Source: Stramonita haemastoma | Taxonomy: Eukaryota > Mollusca > Gastropoda > Neogastropoda > Muricidae | NCBI GenBank assembly: GCA_030674155.1 | Contig: CM060342.1 | Span: 10,795,328-10,859,327, forward strand | Direction: 5' to 3' | Length of the DNA stretch: 64,000 nucleotides | Shown here: in pieces, positions 50,937 to 62,364 of the stretch | How the letters are laid out: each line of letters begins with the position of its first letter | Numbering within the stretch: the stretch's first letter is position 1 | Position numbers and translations under genes: made by a program | The notes under the pieces: generated by a model | The model's database searches: none | What the model was told of the DNA's origin: nothing | Seen by the model: only the letters and a program-made list of their open reading frames with translations

Positions 50937-53272
50937 ATTTATCGGATAACACTGAAAGAAATTATATCATGACTGTGGTGAATGACCATAGTTGTAAATT
51001 GTGGTTTCACTTCACAGTATGTCTTTTGTTTGTTTGGTTTTTTTGTTGTTTTTTTTACAGCATGATAGACTGTGCTAGGAAACAGCAAAACACCCTTGCA
51101 AAGCATTACAGGGGGAAATAAAAGAAAAAATATTCCAAAAAGGCTAATGTTACATGATGAAATGGGCCATAACAGGAAAACAGCGAGCTTCACAGTATTA
51201 TGGATACATGTAAGGAATTGTCATGTGTTCAGATACCTGAAGAGCCTTTACTCTCTCTGACATACCGCTCATGTATCTTTTTAAGGATGGGATGTTTTGA
51301 ACATTTATCTTTCCCTTAATTGTAGTTTTTTTTCTTTGAATTTTCTGTGTTTTTGCAGCCTCAGACACAGAAAGAACATGCTCGAATAGAACGTACAGCC
51401 GCCTTCATCGCCAAACATGGGGCGCAGATGGAAATCATGGTGAAGATGAAGCAGGCGAAAAACACGCAGTTTGAGTTCCTTGACTTTGAGAAGCCCCTGA
51501 ACCACTATTACCAACACCTGCTGAAGATGATCAAGTCAGGCAAATACCGCCCTGAGCACCTGCAGGAACAGAAGAAGGTGGAGCAAGGTGAGTGAGTGAG
51601 TGAGGTGGACTGCCAGCAAGCTTACGGATTATTTGTCATTTCCCCAGCTTAACACCCAGGGTGTCACCCACAAATTGTACTCTGATTCACAGGATAGCCT
51701 GGTGGTTATAGCGTCGCGAATTATGCTCATGATCTGCTGACCCATTAAAGGGGGTTTGTTCCCATGGAGTTAACATCAGTGCCACCTCTACTCCTCTGAG
51801 AAGTCTTTTGAATGAGACTCTAAGCCGAGCTCGTGTGTGTGAATGCATTGCAGATCATCTTGAAACCTTTTCCACTTTTCGAATGAGTTGGCAAATGTGT
51901 GCCATGGGAACAAATGACAAAATTTACAAAACCACATACACACTGTCATTACCAATGGCATATATCTGAGGGATTTTGACATGTAACACCTAACAGGATC
52001 TGTCTGAAGGCTTGTACAATAGGTTACGGTATTATTCATTGAACAGATGTATATTTGCAGACTGCAGTTTGTAACCGATTAACACTGCAGGTGTTTGTAT
52101 TTCCCAGGTCTGGTTGATGCTAGGATAGTCATAAAAAGTAGAGTAGAGTATGTCCTTGTTATGTTTGTTCGAAGCTAATTGCACTATGACTATCATCACC
52201 ACAATCAAAAAGAAACAAACAAACAAAATCGGTAACTGCAAAAGTAACAACAACAGACAGTGTACATTTAGTGTAAACCGTCTTACCCAACTGAGTAATT
52301 TGGATTCTGAAAGTGAGCAGCTTCTTTTGCGAATAGTAAAAAAAAAATACTGTGGAAGTGTTTTACTCTTTTGAAATAGTCTTTAGTCTTGAAATATCTG
52401 TCAGGTGATTGCAGTGATGTCAAAATAGTCTCTTGCCCTGAAGTATGTGCCAGGTGATTGCAGTGATGTGATGTTCTTTTTCAGAGCCTCCTGACCAGCA
52501 TTACCTGCACCCCTCTCTCTCCAACTCCGCCAACACCATCACCCCTCTTCCACCACCACCGGTGAGTCACCTTTGGGGGGAGGGAGTGGTTAGCTGGTGA
52601 AGAAATTTGCTTTAGCATGTGTGGGTTAAAAATATGGCTTAAAACTTTATTTGCTAAAAATAAATTGGAGCTGTAAAGGAACATGCTTAGATTTGACATT
52701 CTGTTTGTGTGTCTTTGGTTATTTGTGTTGAATAAAAAAAAAAAATTTTTTTGCTTGTAGTGATATTATTTTTCTTGTTTGTTTTTTTATAATAGTTATT
52801 TTAGTTAGTAGGCCGTTTATTTATATTTCAGTCAAAGAAGAAAGGTGGCAAGACGATTTAGACATTTACCTGCCTAACAAGTAAACTGTGAGGTTCTGTG
52901 TTCTGTGATTCCCAGCCTTGCCCTTTCTTCCCAGTTTGATGGGAAAATTGAACTGAATGTCAAGTCTTTTTGGAGGAGATTCTAAACCAGCCTGACCCAT
53001 GTGCCTATGGACTTGTACATGTCAAAAGAATCAATGACAGTTGAAAATTGGAAAGAGCGGGGAGGTATTCAGTGACTGTCCAGGCAAAAGAGGTAGGTTT
53101 GATTTCTAACTGTATCCCAGAAGTCGGAATGTGGCTGCCTTAATGGTGAGAGAAAAAATGGTCGCATATGCGAAAATCTCATCATCAGTGAACCTCTGAG
53201 TTCTAGCTGATGAACAACATAAAAAAAATATCAGTTTGTTCTCATGCACACACAAGCACACACACGCACGCG

Positions 53273-53344
<72 letters not shown>

Positions 53345-53646
53345 ACTTCAGGGACATACAGCCATATGAAAATACTGCATTGCCTTGGTGTACATACATG
53401 ATTCAACATTTTCTGCATACATACATGGATTGATCAGTATTTTTTGTCATTGTAGAAAGATTGACAATGATCTTGATTGTGGATGATTGTGGGCAGCCTG
53501 TGAAACCCATTGTGATGCCCAAGTTCTCCATTGAAGACACAGCCTATGGGCAGCTGTTGTCATCTTTGAGGAAATACCACAAGTAAGTTATGCTGTTTAC
53601 TTGTGTGTGTGTGTGTGTTTGTGTGTGTGGTGTGTGTGTGTGTGTG

Positions 53647-53694
<48 letters not shown>

Positions 53695-53746
53695 GAACAT
53701 ATAGAAGTAGGTTTTAAATGCCTGGGATCACCTACACAAAAGTTGC

Positions 53747-53790
<44 letters not shown>

Positions 53791-54136
53791 ATGCACTTTT
53801 ACTCATTTTATTTGATTATCAAATAAAAGAAATTCAGATCCATCATTTTATGAGACAAAACCCAGATTGTCAAAATCTGACATAGTCAAATCAAGCTGAT
53901 CTTGTGCAGTAATGGAGCCAAATAAATCACACTTACACACACACACTCACTCTCTCTCTCTTTGATTTTGTTTTTCTTTTCTTTAGATAGATGGCTTGAT
54001 GGAAAAAAGCAAATTGATGCTTACTCAATGTACCATCTGGAAATAAAAATTTGATTGATTGATTGATCTCTCTCTCTCTGTCTGTCTGTCTGTCTCTGTC
54101 TGTCTGTCTGTCTGTCTCTGTCTCTCTCCGTCTCTG

Positions 54137-54218
<82 letters not shown>

Positions 54219-57200
54219 CCCTCCCTCCTCCCTCTCCCTCTCCCTTCCCTCCCTCCTTCTCTCCCCCACTCTCTCCTCCCTCTCTCTCCCTCCCTCCCTC
54301 TCTTCTATAATAGTGCACATTTTCTCAGAGAGCACAGACTATCCACTTCACTTCAGTGAGCACTATGCTATGTATGTTTACTGCCAACAGGCCCAAAGAG
54401 GAGGAGAAGCCGAGCCTAGCGGCCCCCCCCCTCCCCCCCTTCATGGCCCAGCCTGACTATGGCAGCAACTCCACCTCTCTGGACACCCTCCCCTCCTCAC
54501 ACGGCCATGGGGCCAACACCACCGCCGCTGCCGCCGCGTCGATGAAACCCACCGCGGTGAAGGAGGAGAGAGTGGAACCACCGCCCCCGGGTACAGAAGT
54601 GATGGGACCTCTGCCTCAGCCTGCCGCCACAGGGACGTGCAAGGCTGCGAGAACAGGTGAGGGGGGAATAGTTTTGGGGGGTCAGGCTTTTAAAAAAATC
54701 TTTTGTTTTTTGTTTTGTTTTTGGTTAGAGCTCCAGGCTTTAAAAAAAAAACTTTTTGTTTTTGGTTAGAGCTCCAGGCTTTTAAAAAAAATCTTTTTGT
54801 CTTTTGTTTTTGGTTAGAGCTCCAGAGTTCACCGGCGTTGAGATTTTTGCATATGCGACCGTCAACCCCCTCCCCCCACCCCCCACCATTCAAGTAGTTG
54901 CATTCCAATTTCAGGAATGATGCTTAACTTGACTTGGGGGGAAAAGCGAGTGCTCTGACCACTTAGCTATCCCGCCCCTTCTATAAACAGGACAGTTTTG
55001 ATATCGATTGTGAAAGGTTGTATGGAGATGAAACAGTTTGAATGTTAACACTTTGATTTGTTGTTTCACAAGATTTAGTGCTGTATGAATTCCGTATATG
55101 ATTATCATCAAAACTGTTGTTATCATTATCATCATGATCATGGGACTGGATAGCCTAGTGGTCAGAACATTGTGCTCGCAATTTGACAACCTGGGTTCGA
55201 TTCCCGTTTGAGGGGATTTTTCCTCTGGAGTTAACATCAGTGCTGACTCCACTCCTCTCAAAAGTCCGTCGGATGAGACTATAAACCGAGCCCCCATGTG
55301 CGAACGCATGCAGAACATCTTGGCACACGTTAAATCCTGTTCTGCTTTTCGTAAGAGAAGGCCATCGCATGCCGGTGGGAACAGATAAGATTTACAAAAC
55401 TGCATACACACGGGGACTGGATGTAAAAAAGCACATTACTGCTTATTCCATTATCCTCGATATAAAAGAATGAATGAATAAATAAATAATAAAAGAATGA
55501 ATAAATAAATAAATAAATAAATATTACTATGTGCAGAAGCTCACCCCAGCCCCAGATTGTGCCGCCCCCACCCGATGTGCAGCCGATCATTGACCGCATG
55601 GCCATGTATGTGGCGAAGAACGGGGTGGAGTTTGAGTTTGTGGTCAAGAGCAAGAACGACCAGCGCTTCGCCTTCCTGGAGCCGGGGCATGTGCACTTCC
55701 AGTACTATGACTTCAAAAAGAACATGTTTCTCAAGGTGGGCGTGCACTCGCTTGTCAAGGTGTGTATGTGTGTGTGTGTGGGGGGGAGAGTATTCTGGTT
55801 CCTAGAATCATCCTTTGCTTTAGCTCTATACTTAAAGGTATTGCTTGTGAAGGTGTGTGTGTGTGTTGGGAGAGTGTTCTGATTCTTGGAATCATCCTTT
55901 GCTTTAGCTCTATACTTAAAGGTATTGCTTGTAAAGGTGTGTGTGGGGGGGAGAGTATTCTGGTTCCCAGAATCATCCTTTGCTTTAGCTTTATACTTAA
56001 AGGTATTGTTTGTGAAGTTGTGTGTGTATGGGGAGAGTATTCTAATTCTTGGAATCATCCTTTGCTTTACCTTTATACTTAGAGATATGGCTTGTAAAGG
56101 TGTGTGTGGGGAGAGTATTTTAATTCTTTGAATCATCCTTTGCTTTAGCTTTATACTTAGAGATATGGCTTGTAAAGGTGTGTGTGTATGGGAGTATTCT
56201 AATTCCGAGAATCATTCTTTGCTTTAGCTTTATACTTAAAGGTATTGCTTGTTGAGGTGTGTATGTGTGGGGAGAGTATTCTAATTCCGAGAATCATTCT
56301 TTGCTTTAGCTTTAAACTTGAAGGCATTCTGCTTACCATGTAGTTTGTGTGAGTTTTGAACAGGGCATCTTTCACAAAGTTTCTCTTACTTTATATCTCC
56401 AGTGAAGTGTTTATTTGCTGACAACATATGTGACGCTCCACCACATAATGAGACGGAGTGCACCTGAGGTCAATTTTAAGTTATTGACATGTTATTAATG
56501 TGCAATAAAGTGGCTATCAAATACAAAAAACAGATTGAAATCGGACAATTTGTGCAACATTATTACAATTTAAATGATAGATTGCAGGATGGACAAAATG
56601 AGAAACGGGCAAGTTTATTTTAGTAACAGGTTGTCAGAATGAGTGCTTTGGTATTTTCAAAACACATTTAAAAGCAAAAGGAATAAAAATTATGGCTGAT
56701 ATTCATTTTAAGGTAAATAAACAGATCTAGTTTATAATCAATCAAAATCTCAAAATTGACAACTTGGCCCCCACTGCCTTTAAAGGCTCCTAGCGCAAAT
56801 TGGGTAATGTGCTAAGCGATCATTTCGTGGTGGAGCGTCACATATACTACCAGCCTGCTCTGAAGAGGATGTAGTGTCTTTTGTTGTTGTTGTTGTTGTA
56901 GTATCTTGGTAATGCAGACATTACTGCTGCTTGAATCTGATTAGAGAGAAGCTATATGGTTTTGCATGCGTGTGCTCATGTTGTTCAGTTTAACATCTTT
57001 TCACTAAATGGTATCTGAGACGTATTGTGATACTATGCTTGTGTGTGTGTTACTGGTAATTTCATGTGGTGTGAGTGTTTGTGTGTTACTGGTAATTTCA
57101 TGTGGTGTGTGTGAAGGATTTATGTGAGTGTTAATGCTAATTGCATGTGGTGTGTGAGTGAGTGTGTGTTTCTGCTAATTTTATGTGGTGTGTGAGTGAG

Positions 57201-60200
57201 TGTGTGTTTCTGCTAATTTTATGTGGTGTGTGTGATGATTGTATATGAGTTTGCAACTGCTAATTTCATGTAGCGTGTGAGCGATTGTATATATGTGTTA
57301 CTGCTAATTTCATGTGCTGTACAAACAATGTGAGCAGAGTGCAAAGAGGAATGCAAAGTTTTCCACTGTACAAGAATGATTCTGTTTTTGTTGTTGTTGC
57401 TTATACATTAAAGCTTGATTTAGATTTTGTTGTTGTTGGGTTAGAGTTTTTTTTGTTGTTGTTGTTGTTGTTGTTTATTCATTAAAGCTTGATTTAGGTT
57501 TTGTTGGGTTGGGGTTTTGTGGGGGGTTTTTTGTTTTGTTTTTCTATTTTGTCGTTGTTGGGTTGGTTTTTTTTTTCTATTTTGTCATTGTTGTTCATTC
57601 ATCAAAGCTAACCTACACTCCTGGTTTCTTCATCAAAGCTAACCCACACTCACCCCTGTCCTGCAGGAGGCAGAGCTGAAGAAGCGACTGGAGGCCAAAC
57701 AGGCGGAGCGAGAGCGACTGAAGCAGGAGGAAGAGGAGGCGGCAGCAGCAGCGGCACAGGCCAACCGCAGCATCAGCTTCTCCATCAAGGGACGGAGCAA
57801 GGACCCAGACTCCGTCAGCGCCTTGAAGCGACGCCTGTTTGACTACGACAGCAGTGAGGGGGAAGGGGAAGGTGAGTTTTTTATTTTTCATTTATTTATT
57901 TATTTTAATCTTTTATACGAGGATAATGGAATAAGCACTCTTCTGCTTTTTTACATCCAGTCCCCCCGTGAGTATGCAGTTTTGTAAATGTCATCTGTTC
58001 CCACCGGCACATGATGGCCTACTCTTACGAAAAGCGGAACAGGATTTAACATGTGCGCAAGATGTTCTGCGTGTGTTCGCACACAGGGCCTCGGTTTAAA
58101 GTCTCATCCGAAGGACTTAGGAGGAGAGTGGAGTGAGACAGATGTGTCGGTCAGAAGGGGGGGGTAGGCAGATTTCTTTCCCTTGTCAGCAAAGTGCATT
58201 CTGCTGTGTTTTGTTGCTACTTGCAGTCAGAAGCATGAAAAATATCCTACACTTTTGGGGGGGATAAAATCCTACACTTCCCTTGATATGGTTGTGGGGA
58301 AATAATTGTTAAATTTCGTCTTGAGGACGTCCCAACAATTTGTAGATCTTTTTTAAGAGTGTGGATTTTTACTATCTCTAGGTCAGCTTCCAAGTGGAGG
58401 CCTGCCAGTGCCTCCATTCCCTTTGTGTATATCTATACATGCAGAAGATCAGATATGCATGTCAATGGTCCCGAAAGTCGTGTCAGTGGTTAGTGGGTTA
58501 CTGAAACATGAACATACTCAGCATACATCCTGAAGTTGGAATGCGGCTACCTGTATGATTGCATACAGAAAATATTACCGTGGGTGAACTTTGGAAATAT
58601 AGCCGAGGGACTAAAATAAACTAAACAAAAAAAAAAAGGTGCTCTGTCATAAACTTGGTGGTCTCCTCGCAGCTTTGAAATGTCATGTCTGTATGCATGC
58701 ACATTTTTACACACAGAAACGCACCCATGCACAAGCATACACACATGTTAAAAAAAAAAGCATCACACCTTACATATGTGTATATGTTTGTTTATGGTTT
58801 CTGTTGCACATGCATACACACATGTAAAAAAACCCAACATCACACCTGAATATGTGTGTATGTTTATTTACGGTTTCTGAATTGACCCCAGGTGAGGATG
58901 GAGGGAAGGAGGTGAGGGAGAAGGAGAGCAAGTCGCGCAGCATCTCCCCTGACCCGGGTCAAGCTGTCCTGGTTGCCCCCACCTCCGCCTACACCTCTGT
59001 GTCTGTGGCCCCGCTGATGACCTGTGAGGGCAGACCCCCCGGCACTGACGACTTGGAGAAAAAGCAAGGTGAGAGGAAAATCGCATTACATTTAGATTTG
59101 TCTTCACAACATTTGCATTGCACACAAATATTTAACACAGTGCACAAATCCAACATCACTCAGTAGGGCCTAGTCAAGAGTGCTAAATTTAGCATGCTCT
59201 TTCTTTTTACCTAGTCCATGTGTGGTCAGCTCCTGCTATAAATAGCACCAGCTGGTCATAGCTGGGCTGGGATGGGATGGGATAATTAGCTCCTGAGAGG
59301 AGCTGAAAGTGGGGGATACTGACAGCTGTGCTCAGATTGTTGTTGTTGAGATTGTTTTATAGTCCCAGTGGAAGTACTCCAATTTAGGGACTGTGGCAGT
59401 TGGTCATCCCACTTTGGCGCCTCGAGTCACTCTGAAAATAGCAACAATTCTTTAATGCAACAGGGCCAGGCCCGTGCAAACACAAGAGCGCCGCACAAAC
59501 ATTACAGAGAAGCTTGATAGACATACATAGGCTTACACAAATATTTCTGGTGTTGCCATAGTTCTACTTATGAATGGTTTTGCCTGTGGGATTAATGAAG
59601 CCAAAAGAAAAAAGAAAAAACATAAGTAATGGTACCTTCATTTGGATATTTATCATTGTCTTTCATATTTTATTTATAAACATTTTTGTTGCTGTTGTTT
59701 TAGTTGTTCATCGTTGTTATTGTTATTATCACCACCCTTATCACAGTTATTGTTACTACTGTTTTTATTATGATTATAGTTACCATTATTTATTAATGAA
59801 AAGGCTAAGCAGTGGAGCTGATAACCAGTGAGACAGATCTCAAAACTGCAGGAATTTTTTTTTTCTGCTGTAGTACAAAATGCGTACAGAATTAAGAAAA
59901 CATACAGGCAACATTTGTACAGACTTTACTACTAACAGTACAAAATGATTAAAAATATCAGAACAAAACTCATAGTCTGTTCATCTTTTTGCAAGCAGCG
60001 GAGGAACGACTGAAAGACAAACTGGCAACGGCAGCACGAGACAAGTTGGCAGCCTGTACCAAAGAGAAACAACTGCAGGCGGAGCGCAAGAAGAAAGCGG
60101 CCATGTTCATCAACTTGCTTCGCATTGTGAAGGAATCTCCCGCCCCCTCGGCCGCCTCTGACAGGGGCAAAGAGGAAGGAGAAGCAGGTAAAAGACAATT

Positions 60201-60590
60201 CACTATGTTTGGGGGTTTTTTTTGTTTTTTTTTTTTTGATTTAGAGGAGTTTCATTGCTGTGATCTTGTAGAACACTAGCTCTGTGTGTGTGTGTCTGTG
60301 TGTGTGTGTGTCTGCATGTGTGTGTGTCTGCATGTGTGTGTGTCTGCATGTGTGTGTGTCTGCATGTGTGTGTGTCTGCATGTGTGTGTGTCAGTGTGTG
60401 TGTGTTGTGTTGTGTGTGTGTTGTGTCGTGTGCGTGCATGTGTTGTGTGTGTGTGTTAGTGTGTGTGTGTGTGTGTGTGGATTGGTGGCCGAGAGGCAAC
60501 AGACTGATCTAGAAAGTGAGAAGTGCAGATTTGATCCTTGTTTATGCATGCACGAGGGAATGCTCACATGCATGCACTCTCTCTCACACA

Positions 60591-60632
<42 letters not shown>

Positions 60633-62364
60633 TATGCACATAACTTAGTATACCAAAGCCTCTTCAGTCACCAGAAGGCTTGTAAAAACTGAAACCATCA
60701 TTTTCTTCCCCCGATTCTAGCATGTGAGGAACCAGCCATCATTATCATCAACAACATCATCATCATCGTCATCATCATCATCATCTACTGAAGCATAGGG
60801 AGGTGATAAATGATCAGTTGCCGCACAAAAGAAATACCCGTAAAAACTTTTGGATTATTCAGGAAAATGAAAAAAGCAAACAATAAAGTTAACTTCTTTT
60901 TTTTTTTAAATCAGGAAATTGAAAATTAATGTAGGTATGTGAAGCCATCATTTTCATACCTTAAAAACAAAAAGTTGATGACTTACTTACTTACAGAGGT
61001 CAAGTCCTCGCCAAGCGTGACCCCCATCTGCAGCAAATCGGCATCGCCGGCACCGGAGGTGTTTGAGTACAACAATCGTTCCGGCACTCCCACAATGCTC
61101 CACCAGGACCTGGCCCCCAAGAAACGCAGAACTTCGCGCTCCAAGTCCCCTGTCTCCTCCAGTAGAAAGAAGCGAAGGAAGAAATCCCGCACCCCTCCCA
61201 GCGCTTATGCCAACCCTCTTAGGTAATGTGTGTTATGGAGAAGTGTGTGAGAGAGAGAGAGAGAGAGATATTGTGGGTGTGTATGCGTATGTTTGTGTGT
61301 GTATCAGGTGTGCATGAATGTATGTTTGTGTATCTGTTTGTATGAGAGGTGCATCTGTGTATGTTTATGTGTTTCTGTGTGTGAGAGATGTGTGTATGTA
61401 TGTTTCTTTCTGTGAGAGAAGCGTGTATGTTATGTTTCTGTATGTGAGAGGTGTATGGGTTCGTGTATGCATGTATGAAAGGTGCATGTATGTTCATGTG
61501 GGAGAGGTGTGTGTGTGTATGTCTGTGTCTGTTTTTGTATGAGAGATAGGGGTTTTGTGTGCAAGGGTACAAAAAAAAAAGACTGTTTTTGCATGTAGTT
61601 TGAAGGGAGTTGTAGATTATTTATAAAAATCTTTTGAAAGTTTTGTTTGTCATCATCTTTGTAAGAAAAAACACTATGCTGAAGTGAAATCTTCTTGTCT
61701 TGAGTTCTTGTAATTTTGAAAACTTAACAGACTGATTGAATGGACAATTTATTTTTTGACTCGGTGTTCAGACAGTTTTTAAATATCATTGTAAAAAAAC
61801 TAAAAAAGAAATGGTAAATGGTATGATCATTTTCATAGGAGTAGAAATGCAAAAGTTATTTGTTAAAGAATGTTCATAATGGGGGGGACTAAGAGTTTTG
61901 GCCGTTAAAGTCCTTGAAAAATATCCTACAATTTTCTTCCCAAAATTCTGTTCTAATCCTGCAACAGTATCTTACATCATTAGTGTACAGTACTTTTGTT
62001 TTACTTTACACATGTAACTTTCACTGTACAATTTGCCATAACAGCTTGATATCCTCCTAGCATGTCATCATGACTGTTAGCATCATATGGACAGATATGC
62101 AAATTTTCCAGGTCACCGCCTCGTTTCAACTCCTCACAAAGACATTCCCCAAGACGCGGTATGGTGGGATCACGACGCATGTCTCCCATCAGGCCATTCC
62201 GCTCACGTCGATCACCTTCACCCCCTGCCCGAGAACGGTCGCCCGTGGGAAGAAGTAGGTCACCTCTGCGGAAGAAGGTCAGCTCAAAGAGATCCAGGTC
62301 AAGGTCACTGTCGCCGTCTCAGAGCAAGCATAAGAAGAAACACAAGCGCTCACGTTCTAAGTAA
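44632..62364 (+). CDS. SFSWAP: SFSWAP (suppressor of white-apricot) splicing regulator, 14 exons, ~817 aa
   Basis: Exons: 44632-44819, 46299-46465, 48231-48332, 50455-50543, 51359-51587, 52485-52561, 53497-53582, 54391-54656, 55537-55735, 57667-57871, 58892-59068, 59999-60187, 60997-61222, 62112-62364. Domains: DRY_EERY region (DLFVFGYACKLFRDDEKA to DEERYLEL), acidic stretch, SURP1 (about 188-243), Pro-rich and Ala-rich linkers, SURP2 (about 417-466), a charged coiled region (EAELKKRLEAKQAERERLKQ), and a C-terminal RS domain. It binds the SF1/spliceosome machinery through SURP modules and regulates alternative splicing, including its own in flies. Phase joins everywhere except exon 8 to 9, which is one base short. 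Human SFSWAP is 951 aa. Confidence 0.93.
46299..46465 (+). CDS. SFSWAP: SFSWAP exon 2: DRY_EERY domain
   Basis: Acceptor GGCGTAG|ATACGA. Joined to exon 1 it gives the DRY motif (RYDGRGHLYDL), and ACDEERYLEL supplies the EERY motif. Confidence 0.93.
46693..47966. mobile_element. hAT-like non-autonomous transposon (1274 bp) in SFSWAP intron 2
   Basis: 16-bp perfect inverted ends CAGTGTTGATTCTAGG, flanked by TGTAAG (46687-46692, 47967-47972). Subterminal text is mirrored in theme (gtgcgccc on the left, gggggcccatgggccccc on the right). The inside is CT-rich microsatellite with no transposase. Confidence 0.8.
47212..47625. repeat. (CT)n microsatellites inside the hAT-like element
   Basis: Three CT blocks, with a repeated catctagatctacatctctc-type sentence between the second and third. 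Confidence 0.95.
48393..48441. repeat. (AT)n microsatellite
   Basis: Uninterrupted AT run in SFSWAP intron 3, following CAGA units. Confidence 0.97.
48708..48980 (+). mobile_element. tRNA-headed SINE-2, uninterrupted copy
   Basis: A box tggcacagtggttagcac, B box gggttcaaatccc, body ctggctggctcctacccaga, tgtgctgtgggctcagtggg and a 3' part ending near ccagttgatgccaggatata. Confidence 0.8.
49005..49148 (-). mobile_element. SINE-1 tail, cut by the piggyBac-like insertion
   Basis: From tttcaaggatagtggaataa to gcagaacaggatttaa, where the TTAA is the insertion site. Confidence 0.8.
49149..50201. mobile_element. piggyBac-like non-autonomous transposon (1053 bp, TTAA)
   Basis: Inverted ends CCCTTTGCTTGGCACA, flanked by TTAA (49145-49148 and 50202-50205). 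The CCCTTTG start and TTAA duplication are diagnostic of the piggyBac superfamily. A ~23-bp subterminal unit (gctttggggcgttgtgcc) occurs twice at the right end. No transposase is encoded. Confidence 0.88.
50266..50342. repeat. (AC)n microsatellite
   Basis: Uninterrupted AC run. Confidence 0.97.
50616..50932. repeat. Two (GT)n microsatellites
   Basis: 50616-50676 and 50878-50932, both in SFSWAP intron 4. Confidence 0.96.
51359..51587 (+). CDS. SFSWAP: SFSWAP exon 5: first SURP module
   Basis: Encodes IERTAAFIAKHGAQMEIMV, NTQFEFLDFEKPLNHYYQHL and more: the SURP helix pattern with the conserved FL and hydrophobic Y/Y/L positions. Confidence 0.94.
51685..51950 (+). mobile_element. SINE-1 copy in SFSWAP intron 5
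   Basis: Head ggatagcctggtggttatag, core gtcttttgaatgagactcta and part of the tail. Confidence 0.78.
52840..53090 (+). mobile_element. Dispersed repeat family D, copy 3
   Basis: gaaaggtggcaagacgattt, tgcctaacaagtaaactgtg and tttgatgggaaaattgaact. Confidence 0.68.
53115..53222 (+). mobile_element. SINE long-tail fragment
   Basis: gaatgtggctgccttaatgg and gcgaaaatctcatcatcagt. Confidence 0.6.
53246..53342. repeat. (AC)n with CG interruptions
   Basis: AC run in SFSWAP intron 6. Confidence 0.96.
53602..53787. repeat. Two (GT)n tracts after SFSWAP exon 7
   Basis: 53602-53692 and 53749-53787. Confidence 0.95.
53975..54300 (+). repeat. LINE/SINE 3' tail with (TTGA)n, then long CT-rich tract
   Basis: ttactcaatgtaccatctgg and aataaaaatttgattgattg match 15360-15455; then (TCTG)n and (CT)n to 54300. 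Confidence 0.75.
54391..54656 (+). CDS. SFSWAP: SFSWAP exon 8: Pro/Ala-rich linker
   Basis: Acceptor GCCAACAG|GCCCAA and donor GAACAG|GTGAGG. Low-complexity linker with APPLPPFMAQPDYG and AAAAAS. Its end phase does not fit exon 9. Confidence 0.8.
54675..54985 (-). mobile_element. SINE long-tail piece with a triplicated ~48-bp T-rich unit
   Basis: The unit ggttagagctccaggctttt is repeated three times (54724, 54766, 54814 region). A long-tail SINE follows, ending cacttagctatcccgcccc. Confidence 0.72.
55138..55470 (+). mobile_element. SINE-1, near full length, in SFSWAP intron 8
   Basis: Head gatagcctagtggtcagaac, B box gggttcgattcccg, core, tail ccattatcctcgatataaaa with an A-rich (AATA)n end. 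It ends about 65 bp before exon 9. Confidence 0.9.
55537..55735 (+). CDS. SFSWAP: SFSWAP exon 9: second SURP module
   Basis: Acceptor ATGTGCAG|AAGCTC and donor CTCAAG|GTGGGC. Encodes IIDRMAMYVAKNGVEFEFVV and FAFLEPGHVHFQYYDFKKN. Confidence 0.93.
55755..56325. repeat. ~80-bp tandem repeat, 7 units, right after SFSWAP exon 9
   Basis: The unit runs from aaggtgtgtgtgtg through gggagagtattct and aatcatcctttgctttagct to atacttaaaggtattgcttg. It starts 20 bp past the exon 9 donor. Confidence 0.93.
56429..56842 (-). mobile_element. TA-flanked MITE (414 bp), copy 2
   Basis: Inverted ends TGTGACGCTCCACCAC / GTGGTGGAGCGTCACA with flanking TA (56427-56428, 56843-56844). Opposite orientation to 16231-16652, with matching interior text (aagttgtc, gattataaac on its minus strand). 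Confidence 0.82.
57037..57320. repeat. ~42-bp tandem repeat, about 7 units
   Basis: Unit: tgtgtgttactggtaatttc then atgtggtgtgtgagtga, with some drift. Confidence 0.9.
57900..58140 (-). mobile_element. SINE-1, tail and core, in SFSWAP intron 10
   Basis: acgaggataatggaataagc through gtctcatccgaaggactt. Confidence 0.85.
58525..58625 (+). mobile_element. SINE long-tail fragment
   Basis: ctgaagttggaatgcggcta and ccgtgggtgaactttgg. Confidence 0.55.
60283..60630. repeat. (GT)n with TCTGCATG interruptions, then a tRNA-like scrap and (AC)n
   Basis: tgtgtgtgtctgca recurs five times. The text ggtggccgagaggcaacaga at 60483 resembles a SINE head, and AC follows at 60598-60630. Confidence 0.85.
60997..61222 (+). 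CDS. SFSWAP: SFSWAP exon 13: start of RS-rich tail
   Basis: Acceptor CTTACAG|AGGTCA. Encodes APKKRRTSRSKSPVSSSRKK and RRKKSRTPPSAYANPLR, with a nuclear-signal-like KKRR. Confidence 0.88.
62112..62364 (+). CDS. SFSWAP: SFSWAP exon 14: RS domain and stop
   Basis: Acceptor TTTTCCAG|GTCACC. SR-dipeptide-rich (RSRRSPSPPARERSPVGRSR). It ends KHKRSRSK with TAA at 62362-62364. The same bases form AA|GTAAGA, a good donor, so a further exon beyond is possible. Confidence 0.83.

Noticed and set aside
55705..56136. 143-codon minus-strand ORF with internal repeats
   Set aside because: It is the antisense translation of the 80-bp tandem repeat in an SFSWAP intron.
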